Assembly: GCA_047639165.1 (NCBI GenBank)
Contig: JBLINH010000009.1
Span: forward strand, 1 to 29,058
Source of the DNA: JBLINH01 sp047639165
Lineage (GTDB): Bacteria; Patescibacteriota; Minisyncoccia; Phycocordibacterales; JAACPR01
Reading direction: 5' to 3'
DNA length: 29,058 nucleotides
A program made the translations under genes and the position numbers. Numbering within the stretch: the stretch's first letter is position 1; every line of letters begins with the position of its first letter. Shown piece after piece: positions 5,954 to 13,033 of the stretch. Under the pieces are notes generated by a model. That model was given only the letters and a program-made list of their open reading frames with translations, searched no databases and was not told the origin of the DNA.

Positions 5954-5985
5954 AACCCCCACAGAACAACTGTTCTGTGGGGGTT
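5954..5985. terminator. Hairpin after the 122-aa orphan
   Basis: AACCCCCACAGAACA / TGTTCTGTGGGGGTT, then TTCTTGCTTTT on the minus strand. Confidence 0.75.
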
Positions 5986-5990
5986 ATACT

Positions 5991-6359
5991 CTAAATAGCA
6001 ACGGCTATTTCAGAGTTAAACCTTATCTTTGCGATAAGATCGCAAAGGAGTTTTCTTTCATATCGCATAACACTATATGGATCTATTCCGCAGGTTGTAT
6101 GAAGCCAACGAAATGTTATCTCTGTACACACTGCCTGAAAAGAGGAAGTGCTGGGAATGATACCTTCATCATCCATGACTTTTCTTTTGCTATACACTCC
6201 TGTTCGAATATCTTCTCTGAGAACCTTTCTGATAATCATGTTTAGGTCTCTTGATTCAAGGACATTAGTTTCAATACCAGTAATCTTAAAGTATCTTTCT
6301 AAAAACTTCAAAGCTGTTTTCCTGTGTATTATGACATTCCTTTCAAACTTCTCATTCAT
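5991..6359 (-). CDS. Uncharacterised 122-aa protein
   Basis: No family recognised. The sequence is mostly predicted helix, begins MNEKFERNVIIHRKTALKFL, contains a run LNMIIRKVLREDIRTGVYSK and ends ...AKIRFNSEIAVAI. It has no membrane segment or signal peptide. The pattern of short basic helices would suit a DNA-binding or adaptor protein, but this is a guess. There is no SD, and the usual TATAAT-6 nt-ATG arrangement is absent; TAAAAC lies close upstream. A strong hairpin follows the stop. Confidence 0.6.
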   Translation of the reverse strand: MNEKFERNVIIHRKTALKFLERYFKITGIETNVLESRDLNMIIRKVLREDIRTGVYSKRKVMDDEGIIPSTSSFQAVCTEITFRWLHTTCGIDPYSVMRYERKLLCDLIAKIRFNSEIAVAI

Positions 6360-6425
6360 AGGTTTTATGTGGTTTACTTTCTATTTATGAAGATACATAA
6401 AAACTACTTTTTTTGCAAATAGTGA

Positions 6426-7046
6426 CTAAACTCCTTTGTAATACATCTTCATCTTCTTCAACCCATATAAGAGCACTGTAAATGTAAAAACTAGTACCCC
6501 TATCTGATACCCTATCGGCATACCAGCCGCATATGCAAATACGAAAGCAAAAGGTGTCACACCAATCAAAGTGGTAATGAAATACATTCGGTATGAAATC
6601 TTTGTAAACAAACCTAAAGCATAACTAAGTAGATCAACTGGCATTGTGACTCTCAAACCAATCAATATCCAAAACATATTTCTTTTTGGAATATGTAACT
6701 CAACTTTTTCAATCTTTTCAAGGTTTACAAACTTTGATACCAAAGGACGTCCATACTCTCTGGCTATGTAATATGCAATTAGTCCACCAATGGTCCAACC
6801 AATGATGCTGAGAAGAGCTCCTACAGTAACTCCCCAAAGAGATACTGCTAATGGGAGAAGTGGGAGTGTATTTACAGGAGCAACTACAGTAGAGACGATC
6901 GTAGCAAGAACATATACAAGAAGGCCGTAATTACCATAATTACTGACCATCATTTGCAACTCATCTTTGTATGTACTTGAAAGTATAGAAACAGCTATGA
7001 AGAGGATAACGATCGCAGATATTCCTACTATCTCTTTGATCTTCAT
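6426..7046 (-). CDS. VTT (TVP38/TMEM64/DedA-like) membrane protein
   Basis: 206 residues with about six hydrophobic segments, starting with TM1 at 8-24. The VTT-domain core is visible: a re-entrant Pro-rich segment (VVAPVNTLPLLPLAVSLWG), then GWTIGGLIAYYIAREYGRP, and later LIGLRVTMPVDLLSYALGL. Members of the superfamily scramble or translocate lipids; DedA relatives flip undecaprenyl phosphate. Placement just after murF in the wall cluster fits a lipid-carrier role (inference). It has its own promoter: TGG-TATAAT ends 6 nt before the ATG, in the 20-bp gap after murF. Confidence 0.85.
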   Translation of the reverse strand: MKIKEIVGISAIVILFIAVSILSSTYKDELQMMVSNYGNYGLLVYVLATIVSTVVAPVNTLPLLPLAVSLWGVTVGALLSIIGWTIGGLIAYYIAREYGRPLVSKFVNLEKIEKVELHIPKRNMFWILIGLRVTMPVDLLSYALGLFTKISYRMYFITTLIGVTPFAFVFAYAAGMPIGYQIGVLVFTFTVLLYGLKKMKMYYKGV

Positions 7047-7052
7047 ATTAAA

Positions 7053-7061
7053 ATTATACCA
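7053..7061 (-). promoter_or_regulatory. Extended -10 of the VTT protein gene
   Basis: Minus strand TGG-TATAAT (hexamer 7053-7058), 6 nt before the ATG at 7046. Leaderless start predicted. Confidence 0.65.
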
Positions 7062-7066
7062 AATTC

Positions 7067-8368
7067 TTAATTATCCATCCAATATCCTCCTTGCCTAATC
7101 AATTTCTCTTTAGCTTGATCTTTGTTCATCATGAGTTCTTTTGTAACCTTCTCTAGCCTTATTCCCTGTGATCCTTTTATCAGAATGACTGATCCCTCAT
7201 GTAGATTCTCTTTAACGTCTTTAGCTACATCATCAAATGTTTTGTAATAGTGTATTGAATTCTCGTCCATACCGTTATCATACGCAGACTGCGCAATGTC
7301 TTGTGATCGTAATCCTACAGAATACAAACTAGATACACGAATATCTGTTACTTTCTTTCCAACCTTCTTATGCTCCCTACTTGAGTATGTCCCAATCTCA
7401 AGCATGTCTCCCAAGATGGCAATCTTTGGATACTGAGTTTCAATCTTTCCTAACACATCAAGTGCCATATCGACAGACGCAGGTGATGAATTATATGTAT
7501 CATCAATTAGGAGTGTATTCTTTACACCTTCAATTAGATTCATTCTTCCTTTTGGTGGTCGATGTTGCGCCAAAGCTTTTGTCATATCAAGTAGTGGTAT
7601 TTGTTGTGATATTCCAACAGCGAGAGCCGCTACCACTGGGTATATGTGTTGTGGGCCCAAAACTCCAGGAATTGAAACTGGAATCGTATTGCCATCATAG
7701 TTTACCTTGAATGACATACCAGTAGCTGTCCTAAAGTCATTAACTCTTTCATAGATAATTGAGTCATTTGAGAAATAAACATTTGCTTCACTGTTTGATC
7801 CGTATGTATATACTAAATGATTTCTTCTATCTCCAATCTTCATAACCTGTTCATCATCAGCGTTTAATATCAAAACTCCATCAGGTTTCATATATTTTAA
7901 AATCTTCTTTTTTTCTTCGATTACCTGCTTTGGTGTTTCGAAGTATTCAACGTGAGCTGGTGTCTTTGGGAAAGCAGTAAGGACAACAATATCTGGTGAT
8001 AGCCACTTACCAATATTATCCATGTCTCCCGGTCTATCAACTCCCACCTCAAGCACTAGCCACTTTGGATATCTTTTTTTAAACAAAACTAAAGCTCCAA
8101 GGAATATATTTCTTAACCATAGGAAAAGATTGTTCCAGCCAGTATCAAGACCAAGAACTGTCAGTGGTGTTCCAACCTCACTATTAAAACTCTTTTGATT
8201 TTTTCGTATTCTAAAGTTAGCGCTTAAAGATGTATAGATGGCATCTTTAGTTGTAGTCTTACCAACACTACCAACCACCACAATAACCTTAGGCTTAAAT
8301 TTCCTAAGAACTAACTTAGCTTCGTAAGTTATAATAGCGACTATGATTTTTTTTAATATCTTCTTCAT
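7067..8368 (-). CDS. murF: MurF-like Mur ligase
   Basis: 433 residues. MurF adds D-Ala-D-Ala to UDP-MurNAc-tripeptide in the cytoplasm. The P-loop is GSVGKTTTK at 33-41 (usual GTNGKT). Further motifs are KNQKSFNSEVGTPLTVL, LEVGVDRPGDMDNI, PAHVEYF, HIYPVVAALAVG, and the C-domain DDTYNSSPASV, close to the MurF signature DDTYNANP. Canonical MurF has about 90 residues before the P-loop that bind the UDP-sugar. Here only a short hydrophobic/basic lead is present, so substrate recognition must differ or another subunit helps. A TAGAAT box ends 8 nt before the ATG within the 17-bp gap after ftsI. A related Mur-ligase-type enzyme cannot be excluded. Confidence 0.85.
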   Translation of the reverse strand: MKKILKKIIVAIITYEAKLVLRKFKPKVIVVVGSVGKTTTKDAIYTSLSANFRIRKNQKSFNSEVGTPLTVLGLDTGWNNLFLWLRNIFLGALVLFKKRYPKWLVLEVGVDRPGDMDNIGKWLSPDIVVLTAFPKTPAHVEYFETPKQVIEEKKKILKYMKPDGVLILNADDEQVMKIGDRRNHLVYTYGSNSEANVYFSNDSIIYERVNDFRTATGMSFKVNYDGNTIPVSIPGVLGPQHIYPVVAALAVGISQQIPLLDMTKALAQHRPPKGRMNLIEGVKNTLLIDDTYNSSPASVDMALDVLGKIETQYPKIAILGDMLEIGTYSSREHKKVGKKVTDIRVSSLYSVGLRSQDIAQSAYDNGMDENSIHYYKTFDDVAKDVKENLHEGSVILIKGSQGIRLEKVTKELMMNKDQAKEKLIRQGGYWMDN

Positions 8369-8385
8369 TTTTATTTATTCTACCA

Positions 8386-10092
8386 TTATCTGTCCGGTGG
8401 GATCTCGTAATAGTTAATTAGGAACTTTGTTATGTTCATAAACGGGTCAGTAAGGGTTTGCGATGCATACAGAGCACCTTGAGGCTCTATGGTGTATAGA
8501 AACACTATAAACTTGGGATCATAAGATGGAAAATATCCAAAGAATGAGTGTAAGAATCGACTCTCATAGTACCCTCCACCATCAAGATTTGCAATCTGAG
8601 CTGTTCCTGTCTTTGCTGCTACAGAATGATGTGTAAGAGATACTTCACCATCAACTAAAGCATCATCTACAGCTGCTGTTAGCATTCTTGATATTGTTTC
8701 TGATGTTTCTTCTGAGAAGATTCTCTCATGATCATTCTGGACAATTTCTTTTGAAAATCCCATATCATAATCTATTTCTTTAACCACATGAGGATTAACT
8801 AGGACCCCACCATTACCAAGTGTCGCTAGTGCTCTTGTTATCGCGATAGGACTCATGGCGATTCCTTGTCCGAATGAAGCAGTAGCGTGTTCAATATCTC
8901 TTGGACTATCTAGGTTATCAATTAGAGGTGCTGCTTCATTTGGAAGATCCACTCCTGTTTCTTCACCTACCAATCTCTTCATATAGTCTGAGAACTTTTC
9001 ATTTCCTACTCTTCCAACTACAAAGGCTACACCGGTGTTTAATGACTTATTTAAAACTGTTTGCATATCCACAACACCACGTGCTTCTTTATCGTAGTTA
9101 TAGAAAGTCTCTGTGTTCACAGTCACACTTCCCTTATCGTCATATGTTGTATCTGGTGTTATTGAGTCAGTATCAAGACCTATGGCCATTGTAAGGGGTT
9201 TTACAATACTACCCATCTCGTAAACACTCTCAACAAGAGGATTACTGAAATCAGAAACATCCTCAACTTCACTGAAGTCGTTTAAGTTAAAGGTTGGTGC
9301 CACAGCCATAGCCCTAATTTCTCCTGTTTTTGGATCCATAACAATCACACCAGTTCTTTTTGAAGACCAATCTTCTTGAACATTACTAACCTCTTTCTCA
9401 ATGAAAGTTTGAACTGTCGGCTCTATGGTTGTAACAAGTGATCCTTCTGAGTTTCTTCCCTTTATCGAATCCCCTATGTTTGAAAATAGTTCAACAAAAA
9501 AGTTTGCATAAACAGATCCTTTATTCCTTTCCAGAATATCGTTATAGTATCTTTCAAGTCCATACTGTCCCCTATATTCATCACCCCGATATGACATGAA
9601 TCCTAAAACATGTGATGCTAGAGATTTACCTGGATAGAATCTCCATTTGTTTTTGTATAGTGATACACCATCAATTTCTAACTCTTCTATTCTGTCTTTC
9701 TGATCTACAGTTAATTGTGTGGCTATTTCTTCATATGGATCTTCAGTCTTTGATGCTCTTCCAATGAAGGTTTCTTTATCGATCTCTATAATCTCATTTA
9801 ACTTATCATATGCCCCATATGCATCAGTTAAAATACTTGGGTTGATTGCTAGAATATATCCAATACTTAATGTAGCAGCATCGATCCTATCACCATCTTT
9901 CGTTTCGAATATGACACTTCCCCTATCAAAAGAAGTTGTACTTGGTTTATAGTATTGTCTATCTGCTTTGTCTGAAAAAACATCACCGTTAATTATTTGA
10001 ACAAAATATAGTTTTGTAATAATAACAAGAACAGCCAGAATTATGGCTGCCAGGATGATAAATATTCTTCCTCTTTTTAGACTATAGTTCAT
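8386..10092 (-). CDS. ftsI: FtsI-type penicillin-binding protein (transpeptidase)
   Basis: 568 residues. Class B PBP that crosslinks septal peptidoglycan. An N-terminal membrane anchor (about 10-33) is followed by the PBP dimerisation domain (FDRGSVIFETKDG, about 55-67) and the transpeptidase domain with SIVK (catalytic Ser295, Lys298), SLN (350-352) and KTG (494-496). The start at 10092 is chosen because it opens MNYSLKRGR directly before the anchor and overlaps the ftsL stop by 11 nt; an upstream in-frame start at 10119 would extend deep into ftsL. Its position in mraZ-rsmH-ftsL-X matches FtsI and not PBP2. Confidence 0.93.
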   Translation of the reverse strand: MNYSLKRGRIFIILAAIILAVLVIITKLYFVQIINGDVFSDKADRQYYKPSTTSFDRGSVIFETKDGDRIDAATLSIGYILAINPSILTDAYGAYDKLNEIIEIDKETFIGRASKTEDPYEEIATQLTVDQKDRIEELEIDGVSLYKNKWRFYPGKSLASHVLGFMSYRGDEYRGQYGLERYYNDILERNKGSVYANFFVELFSNIGDSIKGRNSEGSLVTTIEPTVQTFIEKEVSNVQEDWSSKRTGVIVMDPKTGEIRAMAVAPTFNLNDFSEVEDVSDFSNPLVESVYEMGSIVKPLTMAIGLDTDSITPDTTYDDKGSVTVNTETFYNYDKEARGVVDMQTVLNKSLNTGVAFVVGRVGNEKFSDYMKRLVGEETGVDLPNEAAPLIDNLDSPRDIEHATASFGQGIAMSPIAITRALATLGNGGVLVNPHVVKEIDYDMGFSKEIVQNDHERIFSEETSETISRMLTAAVDDALVDGEVSLTHHSVAAKTGTAQIANLDGGGYYESRFLHSFFGYFPSYDPKFIVFLYTIEPQGALYASQTLTDPFMNITKFLINYYEIPPDR

Positions 10093-10390
10093 ACAACGTA
10101 ACTCTTGAATTAGAATCACGTTCTACAAAGACTAACGGTTCTATCTCAGTAAATCCCATTGAATTAGCGTACTCCATAGTTATATTTCGTGTCTTATCGA
10201 TAAACTGAAGTTCTAGAGCTGATATAGATGACTTTATTTCTATAATAGACTCCTGCACGTGTTGTCTCTCTGCGGCATTAAAAATGGCAGCATTTACAAA
10301 ATATATATAAAGGAACATTGAAAGAACTATTGAGATTATCAATCCCCAGAAGATGCGTGTGTATGAAAATGGTAGTGTTTTTGTATGCAT
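10082..10390 (-). CDS. ftsL: FtsL-like divisome protein
   Basis: 102 residues: short basic cytoplasmic tail, one membrane segment (about 13-33), then a coiled coil (ERQHVQESIIEIKSSISALELQFIDKTRNI), the FtsL bitopic layout. FtsL joins FtsB and FtsQ to activate FtsW/FtsI. Sequence similarity in this family is low, so the call rests on size, topology and position. The ATG overlaps the rsmH stop as TAATG and the end overlaps ftsI, so the three genes are translationally coupled. Confidence 0.8.
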   Translation of the reverse strand: MHTKTLPFSYTRIFWGLIISIVLSMFLYIYFVNAAIFNAAERQHVQESIIEIKSSISALELQFIDKTRNITMEYANSMGFTEIEPLVFVERDSNSRVTLYEL

Positions 10391-11286
10391 TATTGTTTTT
10401 TCTCGAATATTCGAAGTTTAGCGCTTCTGGATCTTGGATTAATACTTAGTTCTTCATCTGACGGAGTAATCGGTCTTTTGGTAATGATTTCTCCGATTTC
10501 TTCTTCTTTCAATCTTCTAAATAATCTCTTTACTATTCGATCTTCAATACTATGGAATGAAATGACTGCGATTCTTTTACCTGGCGCAAGATAATCAATT
10601 GTCTTTATTAGAGACTCTTCAAGATTAGCTATCTCTCCATTAACTGCGATACGTAGAGCTTGAAAAGTTTTTGTAGCAGGGTGGATTCTTCCTTTTAAGT
10701 AGAATTTTGGAACAGAATGATTTACAATATTTACCAACTGAGTAGTTGTTTCAATCTTTTCTTCTTCCCTAGTTAGAACTATCGCTTCTGCAATTCTTCG
10801 ACTGAACTTTTCTTCTCCAAACCCTTCAAGGATTGCTTCAATATCTTCTTTGTCCCAAGTGTTTAGAATTTTCTCTGCCGTCACAGTATCTTTTCCTGGC
10901 TGACTCTCGAAAGTCATAAGGAGAGGTTCTTCTCTTTGAAAAGAGAACCCTCTACCAGATTCTTCCAATTGATTGGAACTTATACCAAGGTCAAACATAG
11001 CTCCATCAATTGTTTCAATATTGTGAGTCTCTAGAACTTCATCTAATTTATGATGATATGACTTTTCTAGAATTAACTTACAGTTAAGTCCGTTCAGTCT
11101 GTCTCGTGATCTTTCAATTGCCTGACTATCAGCATCAATTCCGATGATAGTTAAATCATCAAGACCCCGGTTGCATAACTCAAGTGAATGTCCTCCAGAT
11201 CCTAAAGTGGCATCGACTACGATGTCACCGCTTGAAGGATTTAGTCCATCCACTGTTTCTTTTAAAAGAACTGTGATGTGTCTCAT
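10390..11286 (-). CDS. rsmH: 16S rRNA (cytosine-N4) methyltransferase RsmH
   Basis: 298 residues. SAM-dependent methylation of 16S rRNA C1402 at N4. The protein starts with HITVLLKETVDGLNP, has the SAM motif VVDATLGSGGHS, then FDLGISSNQLEESGRGFSF, and the C-terminal block FQALRIAVNGE, VISFHSIEDRIVK and INPRSRSAKLRI, all diagnostic for RsmH/MraW. AGGAG lies 9 nt before the ATG, next to the mraZ stop. It is the second gene of the wall cluster. Confidence 0.97.
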   Translation of the reverse strand: MRHITVLLKETVDGLNPSSGDIVVDATLGSGGHSLELCNRGLDDLTIIGIDADSQAIERSRDRLNGLNCKLILEKSYHHKLDEVLETHNIETIDGAMFDLGISSNQLEESGRGFSFQREEPLLMTFESQPGKDTVTAEKILNTWDKEDIEAILEGFGEEKFSRRIAEAIVLTREEEKIETTTQLVNIVNHSVPKFYLKGRIHPATKTFQALRIAVNGEIANLEESLIKTIDYLAPGKRIAVISFHSIEDRIVKRLFRRLKEEEIGEIITKRPITPSDEELSINPRSRSAKLRIFEKKQ

Positions 11287-11287
11287 A

Positions 11288-11722
11288 TTATAAAGCTCCT
11301 ATGTCACCTAATTTCTCAGCCATCTGATCAGCATTTTTGACAACCTTTGCTTTATACTGTTCCCATCCTTTCTCATCCCAAACTTCAATTCGATTATATA
11401 CACCAGCAAAAACTACTTTACTAATCACCTTTGCAAATTTTCTTAAATGCTCTGGGATAAGTATTCGTCCAACTGAATCTACATTTATCTCTGAAGCTCC
11501 GGCGAGCATAAAACGATTGAATCCTCTTGTATCAGCTTGCCCCATACCAAGCTCTCCGAGCTTCGCTGAGATCTTCTCCCACTCTTTAAGTGGATACAAG
11601 AAAAGACAATTATCTAATCCGTGAGTTATTACAAGTTTCTTCCCTACCTGCGTTCTAAACTTGCTTGGTAATGAAATACGCTTTTTATCATCTATTGTGT
11701 GTTTGTATTCTCCGATTAACAT
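11288..11722 (-). CDS. mraZ: Transcriptional regulator MraZ
   Basis: 144 residues. MraZ is an AbrB-like ring-forming DNA-binding protein that controls the dcw cluster by binding repeats upstream of itself. Two SpoVT/AbrB-type domains are present: GEYKHTIDDKKRISLPSKFR near the start, and ASEINVDSVGRILIPEHLRKF in the second half. The start at 11722 (MLIGEYKHTID) matches the family; a GTG four codons upstream (11734) lies inside a MraZ box and is less likely. It heads the minus-strand run mraZ-rsmH-ftsL-ftsI. Confidence 0.95.
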   Translation of the reverse strand: MLIGEYKHTIDDKKRISLPSKFRTQVGKKLVITHGLDNCLFLYPLKEWEKISAKLGELGMGQADTRGFNRFMLAGASEINVDSVGRILIPEHLRKFAKVISKVVFAGVYNRIEVWDEKGWEQYKAKVVKNADQMAEKLGDIGAL

Positions 11723-11727
11723 ATTGT

Positions 11728-11782
11728 TTACCACTTTATCCCACTTGATTACTATTCTACCCCACCATGCACCACTTTACCT
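11728..11782 (-). promoter_or_regulatory. mraZ promoter with two pairs of MraZ boxes
   Basis: On the minus strand, AAAGTGGTGC + ATGGTGGGGT (about 11760-11779) and AAGTGGGATA + AAGTGGTAAA (about 11728-11747) are two pairs of (A)AGTGG(G/T) boxes, each pair with a 10-bp period, the known MraZ operator style. TAGAAT (11754-11759) lies between the pairs, so one pair overlaps the upstream promoter region and the other the start of the transcript. Autorepression is the expected outcome. Confidence 0.7.
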
Positions 11783-11801
11783 AAGTTCTTTTCCACATAG
11801 G

Positions 11802-11833
11802 AAAAAGCCCGAGCAAATATGCTCGGGCTTCTT
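11802..11833 (-). terminator. Terminator of the 175-aa orphan
   Basis: AAGCCCGAGCA / TGCTCGGGCTT hairpin followed on the minus strand by TTTTTCC. It separates the orphan from the mraZ promoter. Confidence 0.85.
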
Positions 11834-11850
11834 AAAGAACTTCTTTGCTT

Positions 11851-12378
11851 TTAGTTGGCAGCAAAGGCTCTATTAGTAGATTGTTCCTCTTTTTGAGGAT
11901 TAGGATTTAAATTAACAATATTGTTACTGGTAGATCTAGAAATATTATCCTCTACGAGTTTTCTGAACTCATACATAGATGATAGTTCTTTGTCTCCGTA
12001 AACTTTAATAAAATTATCGAGTTTGATCCAGAGATTGGCAGTTGTTTTTCCACCGCAACTAACGGCGGAACAAATTACGGTATCAGCATTATACTTTCCG
12101 TAATTCATTTGAATTATTTTTGGAAGATTAACAAGAGAAGGTTTGTCTAATTTCTTGTCGACAATAGCTTTTCTTCCTTGAAAAAGTCCGATGTGACAAT
12201 CTTGACTTCCGTCTTCAAATTCAATAAACCCATAAGGATTTTTTACTTTTTTAATCCAAGGACTAAAAAAGTTTTTTACCTTTCCAATCTTTACTACAAT
12301 TTCTGATTCAGGTATTTCCAAAAATTTTGAGGTCATTTTCCTAAAAACTTTACAGATTTCTATCTCAATATTATTCAT
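11851..12378 (-). CDS. Uncharacterised 175-aa protein, probably acquired
   Basis: No family recognised. The N-terminal helix MNNIEIEICKVFRKM is followed by an alpha/beta-looking part with FEDGSQDCHIGLFQGRK, Cys residues in VICSAVSCGGKTTANLWIKLD, and a polar, Asn/Gln-rich tail (about 148-175). It has no signal peptide or membrane segment. Features differ from the neighbours: a full -35/-10 promoter, a leader of about 60 nt, a clear SD (AAGGAAG just before the ATG), a low-GC coding region and its own terminator. That is a self-contained cassette between mraZ and greA. Confidence 0.65.
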   Translation of the reverse strand: MNNIEIEICKVFRKMTSKFLEIPESEIVVKIGKVKNFFSPWIKKVKNPYGFIEFEDGSQDCHIGLFQGRKAIVDKKLDKPSLVNLPKIIQMNYGKYNADTVICSAVSCGGKTTANLWIKLDNFIKVYGDKELSSMYEFRKLVEDNISRSTSNNIVNLNPNPQKEEQSTNRAFAAN

Positions 12379-12446
12379 AACTTCCTTCTTTCTTTTTTAT
12401 TGTTCTTTTTTTTAGAGAGGTACTTTTTGACCTCACTTTCAAAAAA

Positions 12447-12476
12447 AATATACCACACATTGTGATATATAGTCAA
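12447..12476 (-). promoter_or_regulatory. Promoter of the 175-aa orphan
   Basis: Minus strand TTGACT (12471-12476), 18-bp spacer, TGG-TATATT (12447-12452). The leader contains GAGGT...ACCTC, a possible small hairpin, and the SD. Confidence 0.65.
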
Positions 12477-12501
12477 TATTTATCTTGAGATGCTTCTTAG
12501 T

Positions 12502-12972
12502 CTACTCTACTGAAACAATTTTGTATTCTACTTTACCTTTAGGTGACTCAAACATAAAAGTATCACCCGTTTTCTTCCCTATAAGGGCATCTCCTAGTGG
12601 AGACTGATGTGAGATCTTACCAACACTTAAATCAGCCTCCTCCGATCCAACAATAACGTAGTCTTTTGCCTCGTCTCCTCCTTTAACTTTCTTTATTTTA
12701 ACTAAAGATCCTACCTGAGCAACATCGCCTTTCTTGTGAGAAACAATCTCAGCATTTTTTAGAATATTTTCTACTTGACTGATTCTAGCCTCAATCTTAG
12801 CCTGATTCTCTCTAGCCTCTTGGTATTCAGCGTTCTCTGATAGGTCACCCAGAGACTTAGCATACTCTAGCTGTTCAGCTACAGTTCTTCTTGTATTAAA
12901 TTGAAGTTCCTTCAATTCTAATTGAAGTTCTTCGTGTTTTTGCTTTGTTAGGTATTCTTTATTTTGTTTCAT
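12502..12972 (-). CDS. greA: Transcription elongation factor GreA
   Basis: 156 residues. GreA enters the RNA polymerase secondary channel and stimulates cleavage of backtracked RNA. The N-terminal coiled coil (about 10-75) carries the diagnostic tip SLGDLSENAEYQEARENQ with acidic residues; the C-terminal FKBP-like domain includes ISHQSPLGDALIGKKTGD. The start at 12972 (MKQNKEYLT) is chosen because the longer open frame would begin inside the promoter. Confidence 0.95.
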   Translation of the reverse strand: MKQNKEYLTKQKHEELQLELKELQFNTRRTVAEQLEYAKSLGDLSENAEYQEARENQAKIEARISQVENILKNAEIVSHKKGDVAQVGSLVKIKKVKGGDEAKDYVIVGSEEADLSVGKISHQSPLGDALIGKKTGDTFMFESPKGKVEYKIVSVE

Positions 12973-12996
12973 ATTTAGATTCTTTAAAAAGAATAT

Positions 12997-13024
12997 ATTA
13001 TACATGAAATAGGAGTATAGTCAA
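12997..13024 (-). promoter_or_regulatory. greA promoter
   Basis: Minus strand TTGACT (13019-13024), 16-bp spacer, TATAAT (12997-13002). Predicted start near 12990 gives a short leader of about 18 nt without SD. Confidence 0.75.
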
Positions 13025-13033
13025 TTTAACATT

